A DNA stretch of 64,000 nt, taken from assembly GCA_905182995.1 (NCBI GenBank), contig CAJJDP010000064.1:192627-256626 (forward strand). The letters are read 5' to 3'. The translations under genes were made by a program, and so were the position numbers. Within the stretch, counting starts at the first letter, position 1. Each line of letters opens with the position of its first letter. The DNA is from Paramecium octaurelia (Eukaryota > Ciliophora > Oligohymenophorea > Peniculida > Parameciidae). The notes beneath the pieces are model-generated. The model was not told where the DNA came from. It was given only the letters and a program-made list of their open reading frames with translations, and searched no databases. Below are positions 1 to 11,473 of the stretch, in pieces.

Positions 1-1125
1 GACCAAAGTTCTTGGAATCACAAATTCTAACCATAATATCTAGTTTCTCATATTTAATATAGTAGGGTTCATTAAAAGAGCAGAAAAACACTTTAACTTC
101 ATTTTCAAATAAGATTGGGAACTTCTGCAAAATCAAAGAGATATTTCTGAGGATTGTGTACTGTACTTCTGGTTGATTCCAAGATAATAAAGAAATTAAA
201 GATGGTGCCACTTTCTTACATAAATTTTTAACTAGATCTCCATTGTCTAAGAAATCCAAGTATTTGAGAATAACCTTAACAGCACAAAAAGTGACAGTTG
301 GATTTATGTGACTCAATCTTGGAAGTGTTCTTTCAATAATTACTTCGGCTTATTTTGAATCCTATGGATTGTAAGTAGCCAAATAATCCAAAATAAATAT
401 TTATCCCCACTCAATACATTCATCAACTGCTAGTAATAACTTTTAAATGATCTTCTAATTCAAATTGATGATTTGCTTGCCACTCACAACTTCGATTTCT
501 CTCATCGATTAAATCAAGTTAGCCAAAACCAATGCATTTGATTCCTTCTCTAATAATTTCTACAACAATTCCAAAAGGGGAGGACATATATCTGGTGACA
601 CTTCGTAAACCTAATTAGATCGCATTAGCAATTACTTTTGGAACACATAAAACAGCAGTCTTACGTACATAAGGATCATCATCCAATATGCAATCTTTTA
701 AAGGCTCAATTAAATATTCATTAAGTTTTGGTACGCGTAAACAACCGAATGTTCTGATGGCAAGAGCTCTTACTAAGGGATTCTCTGACTTCCTCACATC
801 TTTTCTAAAATTTTATATGACCATAATGGCATCATCAGGCTTTTATCTGGAATAGTTAACAATGTAAAGATAAATCTATGGAATAATCATTCTTTAAATA
901 CAAGTTTCTTCATCTCTATGTCATTGAATTCTAAACACTTTATGACAGACTGAAATAGATCTGATACGTCTTTACCCACAGTCATATAAGCTATCACTTT
1001 CTTTACAGCCTACGCTTATTGATATTAAGCCTTACTTCTTTCTTCTTTTCAAAATTCAAGTCATTTAAATCTGCATAAAGCTCTTGCAATTCTCCACGCT
1101 ATGGATTATTTCCAAAATAAGCCAT
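1..1125 (-). CDS. AP-1/AP-2 complex beta-adaptin subunit (3' end outside window)
   Basis: Large beta subunit of a clathrin adaptor complex, which links cargo and clathrin on Golgi/endosomal or plasma membranes. The N-terminus reads [20 protein letters not shown], followed by [39 protein letters not shown] and [18 protein letters not shown], the signature start of beta-adaptin armadillo repeats. At least three introns of 25-26 nt interrupt the first 180 codons (for example GTAAGGCTT...AAGCGTAG after EKKKE). AP-1 and AP-2 share this subunit type in many protists, so the complex cannot be chosen here. Only roughly the first third of the trunk is present because the gene runs off the left edge. 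Confidence 0.93.
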
Positions 1126-1790
1126 TTAAATATAAAATATTTTATAAAAACAAACCAAAAAATTCATGCTTACCTTTGTTGATTGTTTTCAATTCTAATT
1201 ACTATCTTTGTTTCAAATGACTGTTTTTACAGGACCTTTTATTATCATGATAGATTTTAGATATTATCTTTCATAATAAAGATCTCTCTCAAGTTTTTCA
1301 ATTCAAATTAATGCTCCTTCTGCAATTATAATTCGTACTACTCCATATTGTATATCAAAAAGGAAGGTTTAATTGATACCTGTGGCTATAAGAATTCATC
1401 TAGAATGTAGTTCATTTTTTATTTTAACATAATTTGCATCCTTAGAAAGATTTTTATTAATTCTTTCGGAAATTTTAAAATAGATAAAAGATTTTGTAAA
1501 AATTTGTTTGTTTCTTCTTAAGAAGTAATTTGATATGCTCTACTTACTGTCTTTAGTCAATTCAATTAAATTAATAATAATCAAATAGAAAATTTATACT
1601 CAATTAGATTTTTGAATATAGAAAAATTTAATTAACCTTTTCTTTTATCCCTCAAGGAAGATTAAATCTTTACATCCTTCTAAACTTTACTTTAAAATCA
1701 TCTTTATGATCCAACATTATCGCTAAGATACCATTAAGTAGATATTGAATTTTAAATAATTTAAAGCTATTTGCATTATTAATATTAAAT
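1126..1790 (-). pseudogene. Coding-like fragments downstream of the delta-COP stop
   Basis: Between beta-adaptin and the delta-COP stop I could not assemble a gene. On the minus strand one frame reads a hydrophilic stretch containing HKDDFKVKFRRMQRFNL, which loosely resembles a delta-COP C-terminal (MHD) strand. Other frames give lysine-rich pieces (SERINKNLSKDANYVKIKN; QKEHQFELKNLREIFIMKD) separated by several in-frame TGA codons with no matching GT...AG introns. The simplest reading is a decaying 3' half of the delta-COP gene or an unrelated relic. A 131-codon plus-strand reading from 1219 also exists but has no recognisable features. Confidence 0.3.
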
Positions 1791-2626
1791 TCATTCAAAT
1801 GAGGTGGCTTCTTTCTTTTTTGTTAATTACATTCCCTTCTTTGGAGCTTATTTCACATTTGATTATTTTTGCAATACTTAGGATTGAGTGCTTAAGTTTT
1901 CACTTATTATCTCAGATTTAGGTGCGGGATTTACCTTTTCTAAATTCACTACTATTTATATACCTTCATTTTATGGTAATTTGAATGCATTATCAATGGC
2001 TTTAGATTACTTTTAACTCTTCTTCTAGGCTAATTCTTCTTATCTCTTTCTTTCCATTTCCATCTAATGTTTTTTAGCCTATTCTTTTGCTTCGTTTTCC
2101 TAAATAATATTTTGAATTTCAATACCCTTGCTCTGGTTAACATCATATGAATCTTCTCTTCTGAACTTTCCATCTCCAAGGCTGTCTACACTTAACTTGT
2201 TGTTGTGCTTTCTCTCAATCCAGCAGATATTATGTCATCAATGGCCAAAAGTATTTCAAAACTATTCTTTTTTATTGACTCTTCGCTAACTATGTTTAAG
2301 TATCAATAATACCTTATTAACAGATGTCAGAGAGAACATTCTTCAAAATTCTTAATACTTCTAAATCCTCGATTATATTGCTATTTTTTGATGTAATCAG
2401 CACAATGTAAATGTTATCAATCGGAGTATAAATATATCTTAAATTCTCATGATCGATGAATGTATGCTATTAAGTTGGTGAAATCAATTTAGGAAAATTA
2501 CGAACTTGCTAAATATGTTTTCAAGTTTCTTACTTCCTTTAATTCATTTGTTGTAATTCCTTAAAATTGTCTTCCAATAAATAGGATTCCGTTCTTATCA
2601 CATATTGCAGCTGAGATAATTACCAT
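1791..2626 (-). CDS. Coatomer subunit delta (archain), C-terminally shortened
   Basis: Delta-COP is the medium-chain homologue of COPI coats for Golgi-to-ER retrieval. The longin-like N-terminus is clear: MVIISAAICDKNGILFIGRQ, then PTQQHTFIDHENLRYIYTP, IYIVLITSKNSNIIEDLE and SFEILLAIDDIISAG. It is followed by a charged helix (ENEAKEQAKKHQMEMERKRQ) and the conserved hinge APKKGMQLTKKKEATSFE. Introns are GTAAGAAAC...ATTTAG, GTATTATTG...ACATAG and GTATTGAAA...TTTAG. The frame stops with TGA right after the hinge, giving roughly 250 residues against about 500 in the family, so the mu-homology domain is absent. Either this is a truncated paralogue or the last exons are broken. Confidence 0.85.
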
Positions 2627-3143
2627 CTTACGTGTATTAATTAATTAAAATTATTATATAAATTATTTATTTTATTATTCTTGGTGATTCTTCATATGCA
2701 ACCTAAAAAGTGATATATAATTTATATATATACACATAAATATTCTATGAAAAGGATTTGTTTGATTCAGAAATAAAAAAAGGATTGAGATTAATTGTAA
2801 TACCTAGGAATTGAAAAATATATCATACTAATTAACAGTATTTTTACAAAATCTTATCAAATATCCTTGAATAAAGTTGTTTTTATTATACAATTAAAAT
2901 TATTAAATTGTTTTTAATACAAATATTTATAATCTCAAAACTAAAAAAAACATAAAATTGAATAGTTAATGTGATTTTAATGGCTTAAGTCAACTTTTTT
3001 TATTAAATTTTAATTGAATAGTAAGTGAACTCCTCTAATTTAAATGGATTGTTAGTTTGCTTAGTTGAAAATGAGACAAATGTGAGATTATATTAATGTA
3101 TAAAAACGGTATTTAAATAAATATTTTTATTATTGAACAAAAG
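2627..3143. other. AT-rich intergenic spacer
   Basis: No coding-like reading was found on either strand. The spacer separates two divergently transcribed genes (delta-COP and a trichocyst matrix protein), so it should hold both promoters, but no specific element can be named. Confidence 0.5.
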
Positions 3144-4396
3144 AATGAAAAGTATTTCAGGAATATTAGTCATTTTGCTTTTAAGTCAGAGTGTTTTTTG
3201 TAGTCCAAAGAAGATCAATACAGATTTTTTGAATTTACTTAGTTCTAAAACGAATGTTATGAGTTCATAAGATGCTATCCAATCAGTGCTTACATTGTTA
3301 GAAGATCTTTAAGGAGCAAATGTTGAAGCTCAAGACAAGGCTGACCTCACATTTTAAAGATTTGAACACGCCATTTTGTAAGATATCAATGAGTTCTCAG
3401 GAATTGTGAATGTCAATTCCAAGAGTGCAGCTGCTGCTCAATAAGACTTGGAAGCTGTCGAGTATTTATTTATCATTGAACATAAAGCCTTAAAATCTAA
3501 TAAACCACAGACTACTTGAATTGGAATAACAAGCGATACAAGGCAAATGAGGTTAAGCTTGAAAACTTAGCTGAATAAAGATGTGAAGCCAATGCCTTGT
3601 TCATCGACACATTGAGAGAATATAAGAATGCACTTTCTGTCTTAGATTGGGTAAGAAGTGATGCACAAAGCAAATAAAGTACATTAATAGAAAAGAGTCA
3701 CATTGGAGATTATGCAGAAAAATTGAGCAAGTATGCTAATCTATTTGAGGAGTAAGCAGTCTAAGATTTTGTGAAATTGGGAGAAGAGGAAGCTTCATTT
3801 GCATAGACAAGTACAAACATAAAAGATTTATTTAAATTAGGATAACATGGAAACGGCGAATAATTAGCATCATTAGTGGAAAAAGATGTTGTTGGAATTA
3901 TTCAATAGTTAATTGAGAAATTGAGAGATACCATCAAAGGTCTTGAAGAATAAGAAATATAATCAGCCAACGATTTCGCTGATTTTAAGACTAACTTATT
4001 GGCTGAATAAGAATCTCTCAAGTAAGAGTATGATGCCAAAGCCAAATTCTTGAATTCCTTACAAAATGATAAAGAGTTAGCCTCAGACATCTTAACCAAA
4101 AAGAAGGAACTTTAAGATTAAAGCATGAGAATCTTGAGTTTGACTTAAGGTATTTTACGATGTGATTTATTATAGAGGAATACAACTACAAAAAGAAATT
4201 ATACAACTCCGAAAAAGCCAAAAGACACGAAGAAAACTAGTTATTAGAAGAATCACTTCTAATTTACAGGGAAAAGATTGCTACAGTTAATGAATACTTG
4301 AAAAAGAGAGTAAACGAGTATGTTGGGGAATCCCTCATTGAAGAACATGCTGTCAGCAATCAAGCTCCAGTATAAAATAGAAAGGGGAAATAATGA
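3144..4396 (+). CDS. Trichocyst matrix protein (TMP)
   Basis: Structural protein of the crystalline matrix of trichocysts, the exocytotic dense-core organelles of Paramecium. It starts with a signal peptide (MKSISGILVILLLSQSVFC) and continues as an acidic, alanine/glutamate-rich helical protein. The family hallmark appears after the first intron: DYLNWNNKRYKANEVKLEN followed by LAEQRCEANALFIDTLREY. Two introns of 26 nt (GTATTTATT...ATAAAG and GTATTTTAC...TTATAG) restore one frame of about 400 codons ending in TGA. TMP precursors are cleaved into small acidic polypeptides, but no processing site is asserted here. It belongs to a large multigene family, and a second member lies at 17.3 kb. Confidence 0.93.
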
Positions 4397-4420
4397 TAAA
4401 AACACACATTAAAATTATAA

Positions 4421-5456
4421 TCATTCTAAAGGCTGCTTCGTTGATTGCTTAAATTTCTCATAATCCATTTTATAACTAGATTGAAACTTCTAGTCTGGCA
4501 TGTAAATCGATGGAAAACTAGCCACATCTCCCTATTCAAATGGATTAACTGGTTCTTATGCTCCTTGAGAAAAATAAGATTGAACGATCTAAGATTGAGC
4601 CAATTAATCTTCATAAGGACTTTTATTGTTTTGTTCAAATGGATTCCAATCTTATCCCTGAGCTGGTATATCTTTAATACTTATGTTTTCATCTGACTTG
4701 CATTCTTAGTGACTCAAATCATTTTATTATTTTTATTTTGCATCATTGATATCAATTTATTATTTTTAATTATCACATCCGAATTTAGATTTGAAGTCTT
4801 CGTGTTTTATGAATTTTTTATAAGCCTGATAATATATTTCTGTTTCATTTTATATAACTATTTAATACGCTTTATTAAACATATTTCGTTTGTTGTTCAG
4901 AATCTAATCCATTTTCTGAATGATCTGATTACTGATCCCTTAAAATTATGTATTCGCATTATCATACTTTTTCTCATTCTAAGCATACTTAATAAAGAAT
5001 TACTCTTTGGAACCTTTATTAATCTTTAGAATTTTTCAGTTAATCCACTTTTAGTCTATAGTGATCATATACTAATCTATTCTCCTAATATTTATCAAGC
5101 ATTTATCTTAATTATTCAATTGTATCAAACCATTCTTAAAAGCTATCGTTAGCTTTGTGAATACTCTCAATTTTCGAAGAATGCAACAAAGACAAAGAAT
5201 CAAATGTTTTTGCTAATAACATACCTTCTTATGACTTTTCTAATTCATCAAGCTTTTTGAGGACTTGACTTAACAATCCATACAACAATTGCATTTCTTT
5301 TGTTAATTTGATATTATTGTACATTAATGTTAAAATACAATTCCTTAGATTGCTCTACCTGCTAATCTGATATATTAATCTGCTTCATTTATTTACTTTT
5401 TCTTATCCTCCAATTATAAGTTTGATGTTTTGGATGTTCCCCAAAACTCCTTCCAT
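4421..5456 (-). CDS. BAR-domain protein with NPF motifs
   Basis: Probably a membrane-curvature protein of endocytosis. With introns GTAAATAAA...ATATCAG (30 nt) and GTAATTCTT...GCTTAG (25 nt) one frame of about 330 codons forms. Residues about 1-210 are amphipathic helices of BAR type (LTKEMQLLYGLLSQVLKKLD; ESIHKANDSFQEWFDTIEQL; YDNANTQFQGISNQIIQKMD). The C-terminal tail is Gln/Asp-rich and disordered, and carries two Asn-Pro-Phe motifs (DWNPFEQ, VNPFEQ), the classic ligand of EH domains. The BAR assignment rests on pattern, not alignment. Hydrophobic plus-strand readings at 4445-5029 are its antisense shadow. The start is the first Met after which the frame is continuous. Confidence 0.75.
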
Positions 5457-5529
5457 CTTTGACCTGCTAGAGATAAAGCACTTGACATATATAAATATAA
5501 ATATTATTGTACTATGTTTATTAATGATA

Positions 5530-5975
5530 TCAATAGAAGAAACCAAGGATTTTGCCTCCAATGTGTCTTTGTCTGGCTTCTTCATGGGTTAAGATTCCAA
5601 CATTAGTGGTGAGCACAACACAACCAAATTATCTGGCTGGGAGAATGTTATTGGCCCATCTTTCGAATTCTCCTAAAGTAACATCATATCTGGGTGAGAT
5701 CACACCGCATTTATTGATGCGTCCTAACATTTTGTGTCATTTATTACCCAATAATTCAACAACAATTTTACCACTTCTATGATCATCAACAATTTCGAAT
5801 TCACCAATGTACCCATGTCTTTGCATAACTTATAAGAACTTCACAACCAATTTTGATGTAGGTCTGATCAACACTTGCTTTCTTCCTTATCTTAAATATG
5901 TTAGGACAACAACTAAAACCTTTCTGCATTCACAATAGAACGGAGGCAATCATTCAAGACATTCATTTTCACCAT
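5530..5975 (-). CDS. RPS15A: Small-subunit ribosomal protein uS8 (S15a)
   Basis: Binds the central domain of 18S rRNA. The start [19 protein letters not shown], the core [57 protein letters not shown] and the end [14 protein letters not shown] match eukaryotic S15a throughout. One 29-nt intron (GTTTTAGTT...ATTTAAG, unusually starting GTT) joins NAER to QGRKQ. About 140 codons once the intron is removed, normal for the family. It lies 73 bp upstream of the BAR gene on the same strand. Confidence 0.96.
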
Positions 5976-6835
5976 TCGTCAATAAATTTTTTTTTTTAAT
6001 TTTTTTAAATCTTATTTTAATATGTTTATATGCCCAATGCACCATACTCTTTTGAAAGTACCTTCTTTCCAATGAGTCTAGTATTGATTCTCTACTTCAT
6101 ATTTCACCATTATTGTATTTATTCTTCATTTCCTCTTCCATTTTCTAATAAATTATATTGTTTAAATTAAGTTGTAATTATATATATTACATTAACTAAC
6201 CTCTCTATTTATTGGAAATATATAAAAAATGAGATAACCTTCTCCTATTTGTGAATGATATCAAAAATTTATAATTTATTCATACTTATTAATTGGTAAT
6301 GAGCAAATATTCCTATAAATCAATAATATTTTATTCGATTGAAGATCTATTAAATCAGTTACAGTATCAAGTTAGATATTATTCAATCAAAACCTGATAG
6401 AGGATTATTGATTTTATTTTAGAATATAATAATATGAAGATCAATAATATAAAATGAAGAGTTTACATCCTTAATATTAGAATTGCATAGTCATAATAAT
6501 ATTATCATAAATGAATGAATTAATAAATTATATTTAGAACATTTTGATTGATTCTTCCTAAAATAATATTATATAGATTTCTCTAAAATAACTAGAAATA
6601 ATACATAAGATATTAAGCTACTTTGAGAAAGGTAACTATCTTTTTCAATTCTAAGTAGACTAACAAAAACCTGCAGTTAATACCATGAATACATGCATGA
6701 AGTCTTTCTTAGAGCAAGTGTTAATGCTTATTTAAAATATATTTATAAAGTGATAACAATCTGTTATAATCTTAGAAAATATTCAGATATTAATTATCTT
6801 TCATGCAATGTTTTTAATATTACAAATTTTATTTA
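5976..6835. other. Long AT-rich spacer, no convincing gene
   Basis: About 860 bp rich in AATATTAT-like words and short poly-A/T tracts. A 60-codon minus-strand reading (5950-6141, with one possible intron) ends inside the uS8 start and was not accepted. Nothing else looks coding. The stretch may hold the promoters of uS8 and of the plus-strand gene at 6.8 kb. Confidence 0.4.
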
Positions 6836-7560
6836 ATGAAAAAATCAAATGGATTGCTCCAATTAAAAAAGGTGTCAATGAATCACAATCAGGTAAACTA
6901 AGATTCAGAGTTTCTTTGGGATATTGAAAGAACAACAAGTTATGAAAGCAGCCAATTCAGAAGATCGTTCGATATTACATCGTATAGAAGAACCTCTACT
7001 TCTTCCAAAGGAGATAATTCAATCAGTCCTAATTTGTAGAGAAGAAATTCTTTTGTTACGTTCGAATCTAATGATCCATCTTTGTCTATCAGTTAAATTA
7101 AAAATGTTAAAGAGTAATTCAACATAATATGCTTAGTCCAACAAAACATATCTACATGAGTGAATTATAACTTAAAATATGGAAAAGTCTATCAAAATGT
7201 TCCAATTCATAATTAGTACGTTATATATTTTATTTAGGAATCCGCATTTATAATAGATATTATAGTGATATGTTAAGGACAAGAATACGAATTCAAATTC
7301 GATTTTTCCAAGTTATCTTGCTTCATGACTATCTAAGAACTCAGTGAGTAGATTCATTTGATATTTTTTGAATAAAGAAGTTAGAGTACAATAATATAAA
7401 TAATTAGACAGAACTTTTAGATCCATAATTGCATATTTTGATTGGAATAATAAAAACATAAAGGCTTGATGGACAGATCAGATTGTTTGAACTATTGAAT
7501 TTACTTCTAAATGGGAAAAAAACTTTAATCCTTCAATAAAGTGTTAATCAATAATAATGA
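6836..7560 (+). CDS. Unrecognised Ser/Arg-rich protein, splice model incomplete
   Basis: The frame from ATG 6836 is open for over 90 codons and Ser/Arg-rich (RRSFDITSYRRTSTSSKGD), suggesting a phosphorylated disordered region. After plausible introns (GTAATTCAA...GCTTAG; GTACGTTAT...TTTAG) it continues with SAFIIDIIVICQGQEYEFKF, which could be the first strands of a PX-like fold, though this is a guess. A final piece in another frame, QRLDGQIRLFELLNLLLNGK, ends at TGA 7558-7560. I could not find a GT...AG intron that joins the last two pieces in phase, so a frameshift or a missed splice site remains possible. Confidence 0.4.
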
Positions 7561-8196
7561 TTTTTACTATTTTATATTTAATTTTGAATAACAACTATAA
7601 TATAAATTCCTCATATAAAATCAGAATATTTACATTTAAATAATCCCCCCTTTTAACCAAAATGTTATGTTGAATTATTTTATTCTATTATTTTGATCAA
7701 TTTGTGTACATTCTTTATGAATTTAATATTATTCATAGTTGCATCAATCACAAAGATGACATGATGGATGAATTTTATAAACTAGAATAATTTATCTTAA
7801 GAGGATGATTCATTAAAATAACTTAAATTCTCTTTTGAATCATAGTAATATAAGATTTACCCTTAAAATTTTAGTTATGAATACAATTTTAGATTTAATA
7901 ATAATCGATTGGTCATATCCATAAACAATTGTATTAGGAAATATGATGGAATATTTTTCTCTTTTTAGAAATTATCATTAAACCGATGTATCTGGCTGAT
8001 TGTCGCTTATTTGAGCTTTATGCAAATTAGCATACTTAATTAAAATTAGTAAGTTAATATTATACAATATTATATTCTTTAGTACATAACTATACCATAT
8101 CATGTATATGCACTCGTCATAAATTGTAATTCTACAAATAAAGTTGGAAATTTTGAGTTATCTATTTAATAAACTTTAAATAATTTGAATTTACTC
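7561..8196. other. AT-rich spacer
   Basis: Only short readings interrupted by TGA were seen in any frame. No gene is called. It precedes the BAR-like/PH-like gene and probably contains its promoter. Confidence 0.4.
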
Positions 8197-9837
8197 ATGT
8201 CTGATTAATTCGACTAGTTACAAGAAAACATTGTTCAAAATGATGTACCTGAAAATAAGGACCAAGAGCTATTTGATTAAATGGCCTCCAGAGAATACAA
8301 AGATAAAAAACAAAATTTCTAAATTGAGGAAGACGATGGCGAAATTTAAGATCAACCAGTTAGTGCTATATCGGAAGTTGTGAAGCCAGAAGAGAAATAA
8401 AAGAACGTATCTTAGATTACAACCAAAAATAGTCCTTTTCGATTAAGAAAGCTGAAACAAAGAGAATAGTACATTAGGCAGCATTAGAAAGAAAGACAGA
8501 AGCATTCGAATAAACAAAGAGTTTTGAACTTCATAGATCAACATAAATACTATCGCATAGATAATTGGTGGATTCTGTTTGGGCAAGATTGCAGAAAGTA
8601 GTAGGTTCATCCGATGAGACTATGAAATTTTTAGTTTCATTTATGAGACAAAGGATTGAATAAGAAGAATTGCAATTAAAATATTCCTAAACAGCTTCAT
8701 TAAACAAACTGTTTAAGGATTTTGGTATCATTCTAATAATGTTTTAGATGGAAGGATTATGCAATGCAACTATCCAGAATTTTCTAAGGCAGTGAGAACG
8801 ATGGACTCTGCTATGGAAAGATAAACAGATTAAATTAAAATATTTATTACATGGATGCAAAACCAAACAAGAGAAAGATTGGAATAAGAAATGAACAATT
8901 TTACAAATCAAAATAGAGGTATCAATATACTTAAATTAAAAGAATTGGTCAATTCTTACAATAGGTACAAGAAAACTTTAATAGATTTGGATAAAGATGT
9001 TCTCAAATACTATACTAAGTATGATAAAATGTACTCAAATATTACGATTAAAGGAAAAAAGCCATAAAAGGACTTTTTGAGAGCTGAATTAAAGTATAAA
9101 TAGGTAATTTCATGTTTATGATTATGTGTAGGCTGCTTCTAAATTGATCGTATTTTAAAGAGAGTTTGGAACTTGGCTATTAAACAGTTGGAATGAATTG
9201 AAATAATTAGAGACTTAGAGATTAGATTTGGTCACTCACACCTTAGTAGAGTTTTAAAATTAAGTGATGAATGTATATGGTAAAATTCCATAACATGACT
9301 CCATAATTGGAGCATTGAATGCAGTTAAGATTCAATAGGAAGTACAGAATTTGTATTCATCTGATTTTGTATTAACAAAGTAGGAATTAGAATATATTTC
9401 AACTGAGCAACAATAGGAGTTAATAAAATATTTTCAAAACTTTTAAGTAAAATTATAGAGATATATGTGAATAGGTGATTGATAAATATGCTGATCAATC
9501 TCATCCTTTAATTCTAAAGCAATTTTCTGCTTAAAGAGATGTTGGAACTATTGGTAAGACTTGGATCGATACTGGAATTATCATCACAGTCGACCATTAC
9601 TTTCTTACCTTTGATGGTAAACCAACTAGGTTTTCCAAGGCTGAAAATAAGTATCCTCTTGATGGAATGAAAATGACAACAAGGAATGCTTTAGAGTTAG
9701 AGATTTAATTTGTAATCCCCGGGTTGGTGATGGATTCAAAGAAGAAGTTACTAATTCAATTCAAGACATCTGATGAATTGGAGGAAATGATGTATTTTCT
9801 AGAAACAGTTGGACAGAATAAATTCGCATTAAATTGA
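8197..9837 (+). CDS. BAR-like/coiled-coil protein with C-terminal PH-like domain
   Basis: With four introns (GTATCTTAG...AATAG, GTATCATTC...TTTAG, GTAATTTCA...GTGTAG, GTAAAATTA...GAATAG) a frame of about 510 codons forms. An acidic N-terminus (about 80 residues) is followed by about 330 residues of long helices of BAR/F-BAR type (RQLVDSVWARLQKVVGSSDE; NRYKKTLIDLDKDVLKYYTK; REFGTWLLNSWNELKQLE). The C-terminal 120 residues alternate strands and end with a helix: TWIDTGIIITVDHYFLTFDG, KTSDELEEMMYFLETVGQNK, a typical pleckstrin-homology layout. Likely a membrane-binding scaffold. The assignment is structural inference. The stop is followed after one codon by an in-frame ATG of the next ORF. Confidence 0.65.
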
Positions 9838-9840
9838 AAT

Positions 9841-11318
9841 ATGTCAACCATGTTATAATATGAATTGTTATAAAATAATAAAATGAAATCAAAAAGCTAG
9901 CTTTAATCGGATGAGGACGTAGATACTCTGGGTTCCTATACATCGATGACTTACGATGATAAAACAATGGAAGTTGTATAGTACAGATAAGAGAACTTCT
10001 TTCAATTCGGATCTTCCATATTGGCAGTAATTTACATGGCCAATACTATGTTGATCCCGAATATGAACTAACTGTTTATTGATGTTTCTTTCGATAATCC
10101 TTTAGTAATGGTTGTTTCAGTGATCATGTATTGGTTGCTATCATTTTTAATTTTGATACCATGCTATTTAGTTATCAAAGTATGCAAACAAGAAGGTAAC
10201 CCCATATATGCCTATATAATCAAACAAGATTCAATAAAAATCTACAATGTATTCATCTATAGTAATTTAATACTAAATACACTTGGATTATTTAATATTA
10301 TTGTTAGATTGGGAGACAGTTTGCCTAAGGTTAATCGATGGTTTTACATTGAGTTCCATCACCTAATGGCATCAGAACAAGCTGAACTGTTCTTCCCCAC
10401 AATAATTTGCTATACAGCAGTAGTGTTAACATTATTTTATGGGTTTTATAAATGTTCTTACTTTGAGCAATACTATGACATTCAATATAGACTTATCATA
10501 TCATTTGTAGGTAAAATTTTATTGAACACCCTAATCTTCTTATTGATATACTTTGAAGTACCTGATGCAAGTTAGGAATACATATCGATGGATGAAAAGT
10601 AAATACTTTCATATTCTAATATAGTTTATTTAATTCCGATTTTTCGAACAGCGCTACATAATGGATAACTTATTGCTTTAACTAAATTTGTTGTATTTCA
10701 TATCCTTTCTTTGAAGTGTTCTATCTAAAAAGAGAAACCAAAAAGGGATACACTAAGGTTCAACAATGCTATTGGATATAATTGTTGTTGAGATCTCTAA
10801 TATTTTTTTATTAGATCACGACCTGGGGAATCATCATCAGATAAGAGAAAATGAAGTATTACTATTAGCCATTGCTGTAATCCTTAAATTCATTGATGAT
10901 TTTGCTCATTTCCATGTCCATAACATCAATTTATTCACACAATTACACATTGAATAAGGAAATATTAGAAGACAACATTCAAACAGCTACTGAAGATGAT
11001 AATAAGAAATAGATTAAGGAGATCTATATGATTGCAGCTGGACTCTTCGTGATTGAGATATCCATTTGCATCATTTGCAGATTTTTTATTAGAGGTATAG
11101 AAGTTCCTCAAATTAAATCATTTATTTTTTCACTCACTTATAGTGCTTAAACAATCTGCTTTGGTTTTTCATGCATCAGTATACCAGTATATTTGTGGAT
11201 AAAGAACTTTAACCCTAAGTCAAATCTATTTAGTGGAATGGCCTACTCTGCTATCATTATTTATATGATTGTTTTTGTTGGAATCAGCAGCGAACCATTT
11301 TTTTCATTAAAATCATGA
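9841..11318 (+). CDS. Polytopic membrane protein, about ten transmembrane segments
   Basis: A hydrophilic Gln/Asp-rich N-terminus (about 70 residues) precedes roughly ten hydrophobic helices, including VMVVSVIMYWLLSFLILIPC, FFPTIICYTAVVLTLFYGFY, LIISFVGKILLNTLIFLLIY and SAIIIYMIVFVGISS. One 26-nt intron (GTAAATACT...AATATAG) is needed after MDEN. About 480 residues. No transporter or receptor signature was recognised. A ciliate-specific receptor or channel-like family is possible, but that is a guess. The proposed ATG lies three bases after the TGA of the preceding gene in the same frame, so a later Met (for example 9883) could be the true start. Confidence 0.7.
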
Positions 11319-11473
11319 TTAAACGCATTACATAAATTAAATCAAACTTATGCTATCATAATTATAAAACTAATATTTTAATTATAATATAATATATTAA
11401 CAAGGAAATCCCATAGATCAGCATAAATTGTATTTTTATTTTAAGGATTATATCTTGAAACTGCCATTTATTT

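Noticed and set aside
4445-5029. Hydrophobic plus-strand ORFs suggesting membrane proteins
   Set aside because: Antisense of the Gln/Asp/Lys-rich BAR protein: codons for charged residues read as Phe/Leu/Ile on the other strand.
5950-6141. Small minus-strand ORF (MEEEMKNKYNN... with one intron)
   Set aside because: It ends inside the uS8 start and has no recognisable family; overlap with a conserved ribosomal gene makes it unlikely.
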